A stretch of DNA of 64,000 nt from Axinella damicornis. Taxonomy: Eukaryota; Porifera; Demospongiae; Axinellida; Axinellidae. The translations under genes and the position numbers were made by a program. The notes under the pieces are model-generated. The model made no database searches and was not told the origin of the DNA. It saw only the letters and a program-made list of their open reading frames with translations. Location of the stretch: NCBI GenBank assembly GCA_963931865.1, contig OZ007509.1, positions 1,751,554 to 1,815,553 of the forward strand. The letters are read 5' to 3'. Shown here one piece after another: positions 11,535 to 23,500 of this stretch (its first letter is position 1; each line of letters begins with the position of its first letter).

Positions 11535-14064
11535 ATGTCGACTTCAAAGCCTTCATCTCGACCAAACATCCAGTACCGGTCTCCTTCCTCCTCCAGATCT
11601 GCCTCCTCTTCTCCCGATGTCCCCGCCAGTCTCTCCCTGACCTCTGGCGCTGGCTCGCGGTCTAGCTACCGCGTGCAATACCATGTATACCGTTGGCGGT
11701 GGTTCATGCTGGCGGTGATCAGCCTGCTGAACATCAGCAACGGCATGGTATGCTAGCTGTTAATAATATCAATACTAGTGGGTGGTGTGGCACCATGTCG
11801 TACTTGCCAACAGTCCTGCAATACACAGGATCATTGTCCTGATAATCTCCTGTCCTGCAAACTATTCACTGTCCTGATATATCTTGCTTGTACTACACTG
11901 TATGATTTAATGACAAACTGTATTACGCTTAAAGTGCGTTTAGTATTAAATGAACCAGCTTTGGATGCCTAGATTTGTGAAATTCCAGTTAGGAACGTTT
12001 CCTCTAACGGCATAAATTGAGCAACAATAATTAGGCCTTTCGCTTGCTACTGCAAATCCTTGGTAGTGTCACTATACGGAATTGATGATCACAGATGTCG
12101 GCAATCTCTCTGTCACGGAGGAAGCACATGGATGTGGTACTGTAGACAGTAGAGTAGAGTTGTTGCTCTTACTCTACTACCCTCATAGCGCCTGTATGCA
12201 GTTGCTTGTGAGTAACACACACCTTGGTGGGGCAACTGTTCATGTAAACAGCTGAAATTTGCACAACTTTGAGCACACAGCTTACGGTTAATGAACCTCA
12301 TCTCTTCTGTCAACCATATTAACGTAATGTTCCCCAGTCAATTGGGACTCGTGAGACCATTGCCACCCCCCCCCCCCCCCCCCCCCTCCCCCCGCAGATG
12401 TGGCTGACCTTTGCCCCCATACCGGACTTCACTGCTCGGTACTACAATGTCCCGGAAGATCATGTGGACTGGTTCTCTGTTGTCTACTTCATTGTTTCCT
12501 TGTTGATGGGACTCTTCAGCATTGTGGTGCTGGACACCTGGGGGCTCAAAGTTTCTGTGAGTCCTGTTCTGTGCTTGCATACTATGAATGGTTGACATTC
12601 ACACACACACACACACGTTCCCCACAGTTGTACCTAGGAGCTGCTTTCAATTTCACGGGGTCATTACTGCGGTGGGTGAGCACAGTGCACCCCATTGTGT
12701 GTTCCACTGTGTACAACCAGGCTGGCTTTCTCGTTGCCATGCTAGGCCAGTTCCTCACAGCATGTGCCCAACCCTTTCTGCTGTACGCCCCCACCAAGCT
12801 TGCTGGACTCTGGTTTGGCCCAAAGGAGAGAGCCATCTGTACCATGTTTGCTTCTGTTGGTGAGTGCCAACACACATTCCCTCCCTCCCTCCCTCCCTCC
12901 CTCCCTCCCTCCCTCCCTCCCTCCCTCCACTCTTTCCCTCCGCCCCTCCCTCCCTCCCTCCCCCGTCCCTTCTCTGTTAGTGTTCATGCATAGTCTCAGA
13001 ACCAACCCATTGCACATGGAGGAGGAAGGGTCTGGGCACGTGCCTACATTCGAGTTGTCCCCACGGAATGCAATTATGCACGAGCAATCAGTGATCAGTG
13101 GCAGGTTGATTGTGATCGTATGTATGGCACTGATTCAGTGCCATACGTACGATCACAATCAACCTGCTCTTTTATGTCAAACAGCGATTTGCCATATCTA
13201 GTCGCTGGCGACACAGAAAGCCAGCAGAAAAACCATTTCCATGATTCTGATTGGTGAGGTCAGCTTTCTGACCTGGGGACAACTCGAATGTAGGCGCGTG
13301 CCCAGACCCTTCCTTACTTCCCATGTGAACGCTCTGGTTCCTAGAATTCATGCTGTGATCTGGCTTACTATAGCAGCTGTGGTTTACAGCCTACATGTGC
13401 ACACCATGAACAATGCAATGTTGTCTTTGTGTAGCGAACCCTCTGGGGATAGCTGTGACGCAGCTGGCAGCACCATACATCGTAACCTCCACGGACAGAC
13501 TACCCATGCTGGTATGTTGACTCACAGAAACCGTGCACAGAAGCCTCCTCACTCATCCCTCCCTCACACCCCTCATGCCCTCACATCCCTCACACCCACA
13601 CCCCTCACCCTCACACCCCTCTCTCACACACACACACACACTGCAGCTATGGATATATGCTATTCCAGCTGGCGTAGGGGCTGCCCTGGCTGTGGTAGCA
13701 TTCTGGTGGAGCCGACCTCCCATCCCACCAGCCCCAAGTGCTGAGCCTGACAAGCAAACCTTGCGTGCCTTCTTCCGAGGTTTGATAAAGGTAGGAGAGC
13801 ACCCTGTGTATTCATGGTACATTTGAAGGTCGAAGGTTGACTGTGCTGTCACTGTTACTCTCTCACAGACACTGGCCAGCTGGCCGTTCTGGGTGCTGCT
13901 GGTGACATGGGGATCAGGAGCGGGACTCTTCAATGCCTTCCTGACTCTTTTACCACAGATCCTCTGTCCCTACGGCTACACTGATGTGAGACGCAGTTCA
14001 CCTACATTCACATGCCACACATGCACACACACCACACCACACACACACACACACACACACCACA

Positions 14065-14135
<71 letters not shown>

Positions 14136-14139
14136 ACAC

Positions 14140-14172
<33 letters not shown>

Positions 14173-14228
14173 ACACCACACCACACACACACACACACAC
14201 CACACCACACACACACACACACACCACA

Positions 14229-14264
<36 letters not shown>

Positions 14265-14912
14265 ACACACACACACACAAACAAACAAACGTACACACTC
14301 ACACACAAACAAACAAACGTACACACTCACACAAATGCACACGTTCACCAGAAAGAGGCTGGGTTATGGGGAGCTCTGATGATCTTCCTTGGCCTGGTGG
14401 GTGCCACCATAGCTGGTCTGATCATTGACTACACCAAGAAGTTCAAGGAAGTGGCAGTGATAACCCTCGCAATGGCCATCCTCTGTCTCATATGGTTCAT
14501 GGAGGTCAGTTTATATTACTGTAACTAGGACTGACATGTTATATCAGTCCCAGGATGAGGGAGCTGGGAACAGAACCGTTACTGAATCCAGTTTATGGCT
14601 CTGCTGCACATGCACAAACTTCTTCCTAGGTTTCTCGGCTCCACGATCAGTCAATAAACATTGCCTTCTCCGTGTGTCTGTTTGGGTTCTTTGCTCTCCC
14701 TCTCATCCCCATCTGTATGGAACTGGGGGTGGAAATCACTTACCCCGTTGCCGAGGCAACCAGCTCAGGGCTCCTATGGAGTGTAGCGTAAGTCTGTTAA
14801 TCTCAGCTGCAGTCATGCATTGTGTTTGTGCATCCTCTCCAGATCTGCAGTTGTTACTCCCCTCTCTCATACGGCACACGTGTACTCACCACACACACCA
14901 CACACACACACC

Positions 14913-14944
<32 letters not shown>

Positions 14945-15393
14945 CACACACACACACACACCACACACACACACACACACCACACACACACACACACACA
15001 CATACACACACACACACACACATGGCATACATACAAACACACAGACAAATTATGGGAATAGCTATTGTCTTCCTTAGCCAAGTGTTGCAAGCAGACCTCA
15101 CGTCAGATCTCATGGCTACCAACATGTGTGGCAGTACTAGCAGTGGCACTCTGAACTCCTCCCAACCCCTGTGCTTCCACAACCACACAGGAAACGTCAC
15201 TGGAGACCCTGAGTATCAAGTTGGTGCCAGTATCCAGCCCAAGGATCTCGGTCACGTGGTGTTGTTTTGCGTCGCCTTAATGACTGCAGTCTACTTGTTT
15301 TTTGTGCTTGTATTTCCACCAAGATACCGGAGGGTGGAAGCCGAGAAAAGGGTGTCATTCGAAAAATCTATGTACGTAGGGGGGAAGAGTTGA
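11535..15393 (+). CDS. SLC49A3: SLC49A3 (MFSD7)-like major facilitator carrier, copy B, complete
   Basis: Nine exons join in frame to about 533 residues: 11535-11747, 12398-12556, 12628-12859, 13435-13511, 13647-13790, 13869-13985, 14352-14504, 14630-14787 and 15045-15393. After a Ser-rich cytosolic leader come the family motifs RWFMLAVISLLNISNG, WLTFAPIPDF, VLDTWGLKVSLYLGAAFNF, FLTACAQPF.LYAPTKLA.LWF, ANPLGIAV and FPPRYRR, in the order found in SLC49A3/MFSD7, with about 12 expected membrane spans. The length is close to the human protein. SLC49A3 is an orphan plasma-membrane carrier, so I assign no substrate. The ATG at 11535 follows an in-frame TTG that I do not use. Exon 2 begins directly after a poly-C tract ending in GCAG. 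Exons 4-8 are nearly identical to copy A while exon 9 differs more. Confidence 0.92.
12879..12963. repeat. CCCT tetranucleotide array
   Basis: A sense-strand CCCT array lies just after the donor site of exon 3 of SLC49A3-like copy B. Confidence 0.95.
13013..13327. mobile_element. Foldback element in intron 3 of SLC49A3-like copy B
   Basis: Roughly 50-base inverted termini (AAGGGTCTGGGCACGTGCC on the left, its near complement on the right) enclose a second near-perfect 66-bp palindrome at 13101-13166. It has no ORF of note. Copy A lacks it in the corresponding visible sequence. Confidence 0.75.
14015..14282. repeat. CA-rich microsatellite
   Basis: Long CA runs with ACCACACC interruptions fill most of intron 6 of SLC49A3-like copy B. 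A shorter CA region at 14884-15022 fills intron 8. Confidence 0.95.
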
Positions 15394-16215
15394 TGCATTA
15401 TATCATCAGTAACTGCCCTCTTATTTTCTTTTCTAGTACATGAGCTTGTGTTGCACATAGGTATCAGAATACTCTCGTCAGTATTCCATTATCTATGATT
15501 ACAGTATGACTATCAAGGGCACATCAACCCCAAAGCTCTTGATGCACTGGTCAAAAATGTTTTCTCTTCAATTTTGTCATTTTCTTGTTTACAGTCAGCC
15601 TCATTTCTTGTGTACAGTTAACTATCCTACTGTTTACTGTCAACTACTCTGAAACACTGTCATTGAAATCTGAAACTGCTGAGAGATCTATCTTTCATGG
15701 GTTACAGCTATAGTCGGATTATCCTGGCCACGTATCCAGCACGTCTGGTGGTGTAGCTGCTGAGGTTATTGCAGATCTAGAATCAGCTGCATGCAGTATT
15801 CACGATCGGATCAAACTGCAGGAAATTGTTATTATCACATAATTATTACAAGTCGATGAACTTGGTGGTGCAGCTATACAGGACATTATTGCAGGTTTCA
15901 ATATTTCCCACTTTGTAGGGAGACTTGCAAATGTGCAGTGCTGTTCATGGAATATTATCAGCTGTAGCGATGTCAACAAATCACTGATCAAACTGCAGGA
16001 CATAATTTATTATTAAGATCAACACCAGGAATTGTTCGCATACTGCAATAATGATGTCAACCAAGATACTTCAGGACATGTTTGTATACTCCAATTGGAT
16101 ACTCAAGGATTTGCTTTACATACGTAGTGCAGATAAAAAAAACTATTGGTAAAACAGAAATGAAGAGACTACACATGAAACACTGAATTTTAAGAGGAGA
16201 TGAAAACAGTTTATT
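15394..16215. other. Intergenic region between convergent SLC49A3-like copy B and attractin
   Basis: Both genes end here. Short related segments (AAACTGCAGGA..ATTATTA) recur between 15810 and 16080. I see no coding exon. Confidence 0.5.
16210..16215 (-). terminator. AATAAA polyadenylation signal abutting the attractin stop codon
   Basis: On the minus strand the TAG stop (16218-16216) is followed directly by AATAAA. If used, the 3' untranslated region would be only some 15-30 bases long. Confidence 0.55.
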
Positions 16216-17470
16216 CTAAGCAGAGTTCACTGGGCTTGAGTGACTCCTGCTTCGGTCTCTTCTCCGATTTTGTGTCTTCTCTTTTGACCTCAACTTTGCG
16301 GGGTTCACTTTCACCAAGGTGCTCCCAAAGCTGAGCCCAGTTCTCCCGGGAGCTGGTCGACCCGTCCTCTCCTCTCCTGGCAGATGGACAAACAGAGTGA
16401 GAACTGCTGCTCTGCTGTCCGAACAAGTCTCCACGGCTGTGTACGAGGGGTTCTGGGGTGACTTGACATCCACCTTCTGGTCAACGACTAGTTTTACTCT
16501 GGTAAAAGGTCTGCTGACTCGACGCCGGAGCTCAATGTACTGTGCCTGTAGGGTGACATCACAGTACATTACTAGCACATAGGAGTGCCATGATACGTAC
16601 AACATTGTATAGTCGTGTTACTCCACTAATGTCCTACTGAACCATGATAGATTCGGCTGGACTGATCTCCTAATGTACATGTAGTTTCGGCTTCCTTACC
16701 CTAATTAGAGCCCGGATCTCCATCTTCCTCTTGACATACCAGCCAATGAGGAATGCTAGCAACAGGATTGAGAAACACCTGTGTTTAGTGTGTGGGTGCA
16801 TGTGTGTAGTGTGTGTGTGCGTGTGTGTGTGATAAGTGATTGAAGTAACTTCATATGGACACAGTGAACCAGTTTTTCTTCTTAGATAACTCACGAAATG
16901 AAAGTTGCAAAGAAGTACAACACGAAGATCAGGTCTGTCTGGTCTACCGTAATCTGTTTGTGTGTGTGTACGTGTGTGAGTGAGCGTGTGTACGTGTGTG
17001 CATGTGCATTAAAAAGAAGTGACATTCCAGAACTACAACAAAGCTGTGTGAAGAAAGACCGACACTTGGAAGGCAGACAATCAACTGTCAAAATAGGCAG
17101 GCAGGCACACTCCCTAGCCTTGTTCCCAGGCCACATGGAGTAGGGAACCTGTGACCTGGGAATGAGGCTAGGATTGTCCCCTGACCCTGTAGTGCACTGA
17201 GCTGGTGAGGTTGTAGAGGTAGACCACCAAGGTAACGTCCCTGTCCCACATGTGGTTTGTGAAGTCATTCTCTACCACAGCATTGAAGAGTGCTGTGAAG
17301 TTGGGGGTAGCGCGGAGGGAAGGTCTCGCGAGTGAGAACAGATCAGAGAGATTTGCCATCTCATTGGACTGGAATTTGGCAAAATTTCTGTCAAGGGAAT
17401 CCCGGTATTGTAGAGTAATTCGTTCTGTTAGATTCACTAGGACCCACAGATCCTGTGATCCTGTGTGTGT

Positions 17471-17501
<31 letters not shown>

Positions 17502-20500
17502 GGGGGGGGGGGAGGGGGGGGGATTGCTTTATGGAGCACAGGCAAGGAGAGTGATAAAACGAATCTTACGTTTCCCGAGGAAGAGCTGAATGACGACTGG
17601 TTGGTTCTGTGGGTTGCTACTGATCTCAAACCTGAAGTGCAAGGACTTGTCCTGATGGAGGGAGAGACAAGGGAGACACGTGAGTGCAGTGAGGTCATTG
17701 GTGCAATCCGTGGAGGTCACTCACCTCCTGGGGAGTGCAGGTATAGATGGATTGGAGCTCTCTGTCATCTGTTGCTCCAAACGTGTAGATGAACCCAACC
17801 TGGAGTCGGTCTGTGGAGAGAGAGAGTGGGAAGGAGGAAACAGAGGGAGGAGAGGGAGGAAAGGAAGGGAAGAAAGATTATGGGGACTGTTACTTTCCAT
17901 GTCTTGATCAGTGCAGCACTGTGGTATGTGATTACAACACCGTGACAACACCGCCAGAATTCATTGTCACTTACAGTGGCAGAAGTTGTCTGCATCTCCC
18001 GTGAACAGGTTTGCCGTGTCACACCGGTCACAGTGGTCCCCGATCACGCCGCTGTCCAGACACTGGCAGGATCCATTCTGGCTGTCACATGTAGGATTGT
18101 AGCCGTTGCAGTCACATGCTGAGAGGGAGGAGAGGGGAAAGGGAGGAGGGAGGGGGAAGGAAAGAAATGTCATTTTTGGTTCATAAAATCAGTGGTTTAA
18201 TCAACTTACGTGTGCATGTTCCTCCATTTGCAGAGTTTCCATAGAAAGTGCGGGCACACTGCTCGCAATGATCTCCTGATGGTGGAGTACCGTATATGGT
18301 TATAACATCACAATGTGGGACTATCCCTTTTCATAAGAGCCCACGGGCTCTTGCAGGTACCTGCTGTGTTGTCCAGGCACTGCTCACAGACCGAGCTGTT
18401 CACACACCTACTGTGGCCATTGCATTGGCAGGCTGCAAGTGGGAGGATAGAAACACTCCCTTTTACCTTGTGAGATCACATGATCTTCCTTAGCAAAGTC
18501 ACATGACCTTCCAATATAACTATCCTACATTGTGATTTCCATGCAAAGTCACACGAACTTCTCTGTGAAGTCACATGAAATTTCTCACATGAACTTCTCT
18601 GTGAAGTCACATGAACTTCTCTGCGAAGTCACATGTCCCTCTCTATGAAGCCCATGCACTGACACTCACCAGGGCAGGTATCGAAGTACCACTGCTCCAC
18701 TGGGCACTGTGTCTCATTCCTGGCTCCAAGGAATCCTCCCTCAACACACACACCCAGACCAGTGTCAGAGAGATCATTGCACCAGCCACAGTCAGCGTTG
18801 TTGTCCTGGCAGGAGGAGCAGGTCCGACGGTCGGCACAAGCAACTGGTGTGTGTGAGACATGTACGTGTGAACAGTGAATTGCATGTACTTTTGGTAACA
18901 AATAAACTCTACAGCGTCTGTCTCTCTGGCGGTAAGGTTACCCTACCCTGCTCCAGGTCATTGGTAGGTATTCCCCCACCTTACAACTACATGTATATGG
19001 TCCCAGTCATTTCAAACAGTTGGTGCACGTCAGTAATACTAATACGTCAAACAGCAGATGTTAAAGATTCAACGTATCCCCTCCTGTTCACCTGGACACG
19101 TGTACGACTGGCCATTGACCCAGCCGAGACACTGGCCGTAGATGTACGTGTAGGGGTAGCTGGGGACGCACTGGCGGAGGGAGGGGCACCAGAGGCAGTC
19201 GCTGGTCGTGCACTCCGAGCAGGAGGAGTGAGCAAAGCAGGAGGTGGAGGCACAGGGCACCAGATTGTGGTCGGATTCTAAAGGTGATAGATAATCAGAG
19301 CATAACAATTATGACAACCACGACACACAATGACACCGTGACCACAGCATGATGTCATGATGACATCATGAACACATGTCAGATGGTATCGATATATCAT
19401 GAGCACAGTATGATGTCATGTTGACATGTTGAACACACACAGCATGATGTCACGATCACATCATGAACACAGTGTGATGTCATTATGACATAAAGATTAG
19501 CATTGAAAAGCTGTACAACTCACCGTTGAACTGCAGCGAGTTTAGGCAGCTCCTGTCTGCACCAGTTCCACCCCAGAAGCAGCCATGGACCCGACAGGAC
19601 TCACATGAGGTGTAGTGACAGCCACCGTCATCCCCCAAACACGTACCACTGTTATCCGACTGTGTGGACAAGAGACTGAGTAACTATAGCACATTCCTTC
19701 TCCAGTCAACCACACTTGGGCTCCTTCAGAGACAGAGTGCAGTCCCAGTAGGGTGGTTACAAACTTGTAGTCCTACTACTAGTAGCCTGGGACGAGGCGA
19801 TAACACTATCTTGAGGAATGTACGACATCGTGGAGTGACAAATATTGAGTAATCAAAGGGTCAAAGTTAAGGAAGTGCACAGTATTACCGTAAACCGTTG
19901 TTTTTTGAAGTTGGAGATGGCTGAAAGGTCCTTGGAAGCTATGTAGGGGTGTCATCAACCAACAGCGAAGTAAGCTTTGGAGAGAGAGAATAATCCACAG
20001 AAAAAATTCTGGGACCAGCTGGGATTCGAACCCAAGACCTTCTGAGTACTAGTCAGACGCTCTTACCGCTAAGCCACTGGGCCCACGGCAGAGGAGCGGA
20101 AGCAAGGCTGTATATAACAGCGCAGGCTAGAGGACTTAGCCGATTCCAGCTGTCTTTCTCTCTCTCACGGTTGTTTCACTGCCAGAAGTGGAGATCCCCT
20201 GCGGACGGGGTTACGGGCGAAGTAAGTCCTTGTTACAAGCTGTTTGAACTGAGCTGTTTTTGACTCCTTGATCGATCGGTGACGTAGGTGGGATTACCAC
20301 AGCGACCAATTTTTTTTGGTGGGTGGGGACTATGTGTCAACTTCAACCCTCTACTCAACCTTTCACGGGATCATTACCAGCAAAACAAAACAGAATCTGG
20401 AAGGTCTGGATAAAAGCAGACCAACTGTACACATATAGCCTTGTATGAGGCTAAGTTGTACGGGCTATAGCCTGCAGGTTGCACTCACACTCGGATCAGC

Positions 20501-23500
20501 AGCCACACATCTGGAGGTAGTGTTGTTCCAGAGGCAACCGGGCACAGCACTGCAATTGCTGCAGGTACTGAGGGGGAGGCACGGGTCTGTGCAGGGACAG
20601 AGAGCATGCAGATCGGTCACATTGCAAAAACCAACATTTGCGCTGAAAGTCTAATATTGTCATCTATCGATCAGTCTTCAGTTTACATGCGTGAAATAAT
20701 CTCCTCCATGCTCTCACCGGTGGAGCACTGGTAGACGAGGTCTTCTTGTTGACTTCTCTCCTCTGCTGCCACACACTGCCACTGAGTCGGGGACCATGCA
20801 CACAGAGCAGAGGCATTGAGGCACTCCTCCTCGGTGGCATGGACACTGCAGTTACCTGCAAGAGAGAGAAAGTGCTCAATTACAGAACCTTCATTAGAAG
20901 TGGACTAACAGGTGAAGGAGATTACAAGTCTGAGTGGATCATGTGACCTGCATCTCAGGTGCCTTGGTTGGTCACATGACCTCTGCCCTACATTTCCAGG
21001 CCATATCTGGCCAGGTCATGTGATCTCCATCCTCTTGTATCTGCGCAGGTCATGTGACCTCTACCCCACATACCTATGTTGAGTCTGAGCAGGTCATGGA
21101 ACAGCGTTCCTTGGAATCCTCCGAACACGAGCAAGGAGCTGTCAGTGGGGTCCAGAAGGGCAGAGTGGCCATAGCGACCAGCATTTCCGGGAAGACCAAG
21201 GTACTCCACCTCCTGCCACCTATCACAGACTGTGTGGGGAGAGAGGGGATAAGATCACCAGAATTCAAAGGGTGTCAGTCCCACTGGCTCCACCGAGCAA
21301 AGTATGTTGACACATCATCATCTTTGAGCCGTTCACATCACACTCACCAGTGTTGTAGAGGAGTAGGTCCTTGCTGAAGCAGTCCCCGATGATCCGGTCG
21401 CTCAGGGAGTCATCACACCCTCCGTACGACAGCATCAGGGAACCAAACAGAGTGGCGGAGTGGAGGTAGCGAGGGGATCCACTGTAGGGGTGTGTGCGCA
21501 GTGTGAGTGTGTGTGTGAGTGGGTGTGTGCAGTGTGTGTGACGATGTACGAGGTGTCTTTGTGTGGATGGGTGTGTACATACAGCTAGTGAATTTCGTCT
21601 GTAGGTACCAACAACATCACACACCCCCTACTCACACCTACACCCACACACATCCCACCTTGCTGTGAGTTGGCTCCATGTGTGTATGAACGGGTCGTAC
21701 ACCAGAAGCTCATCCGTGAGGTCCACCTGGCGGCTGCTACCCAGCCTCCATCGCTGGCCTCCGTACACATACACCAGACCACTCTCGGGGTCGTACACAC
21801 TGGAGTGGCCCATCCTCCCGGCCGGCTGCAGCCCAGAGTGATCCGGAGCCGACCATCTGCTGGTTTCTGGGAACAGAAGCACACCCCGGTCATACAATGA
21901 CGACTCATCACTCAACTGCTTGATCCCTAGTACAGCATAGTTAACAACTGAGCGGGAAGGGAGGGAAGGGATTTGAATCTGAGCTAGCATATATACGTGT
22001 GCTTGGTCTATAGTGCTAGTGAGCAAGGTCGAAAACAGAGTCGCATACAGAGAGGAGAGATAACGAGGAGACTGCGACAACATCGTCAGTCAGAAGGAGC
22101 AACGACAAGAGGCTGACCGGCGTAGCAGGAGAGTGTTGTCCACGGGAGAAGGCATTATCGCATGCAGTGCATTCCCCTCCACCAAGGCTAAACTTAATCA
22201 CAGGTGCAGGCAGAGCACAGCTTACCAAAGTCGTATTCCTGTACATATGAGATGAAGAGGTCCTCGCGGCTGGAGTACCCAAACAGAACCACCATCCTCG
22301 ATCCAACCATGTGTGCCGTGTGGCTCCTCACCGGCATGGGGAGGTATTCACCACCAACATCCTGTGCGTCTCTGGTTACCATGGAGATGTCAGTAGTGGC
22401 CCCACCCTCCTGGTTCAACGAGGTCATATTGTTGGATAGATCATCCATAACTGTGCCATTGGAGAGGGACATCCACGCAAGAGTCCGGAGGTCAAGGGCC
22501 CAAAGCTCGTCTGTTATTTCCTCTTGGGGGATCTTTGCGCCTCCAAACACGAAGAGGGTGTCCTGTGATCATGTGGTAAGCCAAGCATAAGGTGCAATTT
22601 TGCTAGAAAGGTGCAACAGCCTTGTTCCCAGGCCAGATTGAAAACACTGACATGGACTGGGAACAAGGCTGCAAATGCACAGGTCTACAGACTAGGAACC
22701 AAAGTGGCTTACGTTATACACCACGGCCGAGTGCCCGTATCTTGGCTGCGGTTGCTTGGCGCCATTCTGAACCTCCAACACTTCCAACATGTGGGTGGCA
22801 AAGTGGTACCGCAACACCTCCACACCGTCACTCCCCTCCCTCACACCATCACCACTCCCACTCATGCCACTCCCATGGCCACTCATACCGCTCCCCGTAG
22901 CCACACCATTGTCCCCCCGGGGGAAGCGGTATCCCCCATACACAACCATGTACTCCTCCCACAACACGGCGGAGTGAGAAGCCCTCGCAAGAACAGACTG
23001 CTGGGTACCTCCTGGAAGAGAGGAAATATTACACAATGGAATCAGCAGCCATGTATGCCAGGATACAAACACACATACATCGTGGTCACCCCTTCACATC
23101 TCATAAACATCACACTCACACACAACATACACACACCTGGAGATATGCTGTAGTCCACCAGTTCCCAGTGAGGGCTCTCAACAGAAATGGAACAGTCAGC
23201 ACCTGCAGAATCAATCCAAGCTCAACACATGGCATACCCCAACCTCACACCCATGTAGCCCCACCCACCCAGTCCACCTGCGTAGCCCCACCCACCCAGT
23301 CCACCTGTGTAGCCCCACCCACCCAGCCCACCTTACTGTGTAGCCCTACCCACCCAGCCCCACCTGTGTAGCCCCACCCACCCAGCCCCACCTGTGTAGC
23401 CCTACCCACCCAGCCCCACCTGTGTAGCCCCACCCACCCAGCCCCACCTGTGTAGCCATCATAACAGGAACACTGCTGTGAGGTACTACTGCAGTTCCCA

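Noticed and set aside
14008..14428. Long open frames of HTHTHT or VCVCVC in the CA arrays, and similar frames at 15 kb, 52 kb, 57 kb and 59 kb
   Set aside because: They are microsatellite translations inside introns whose flanking exons splice in another frame.
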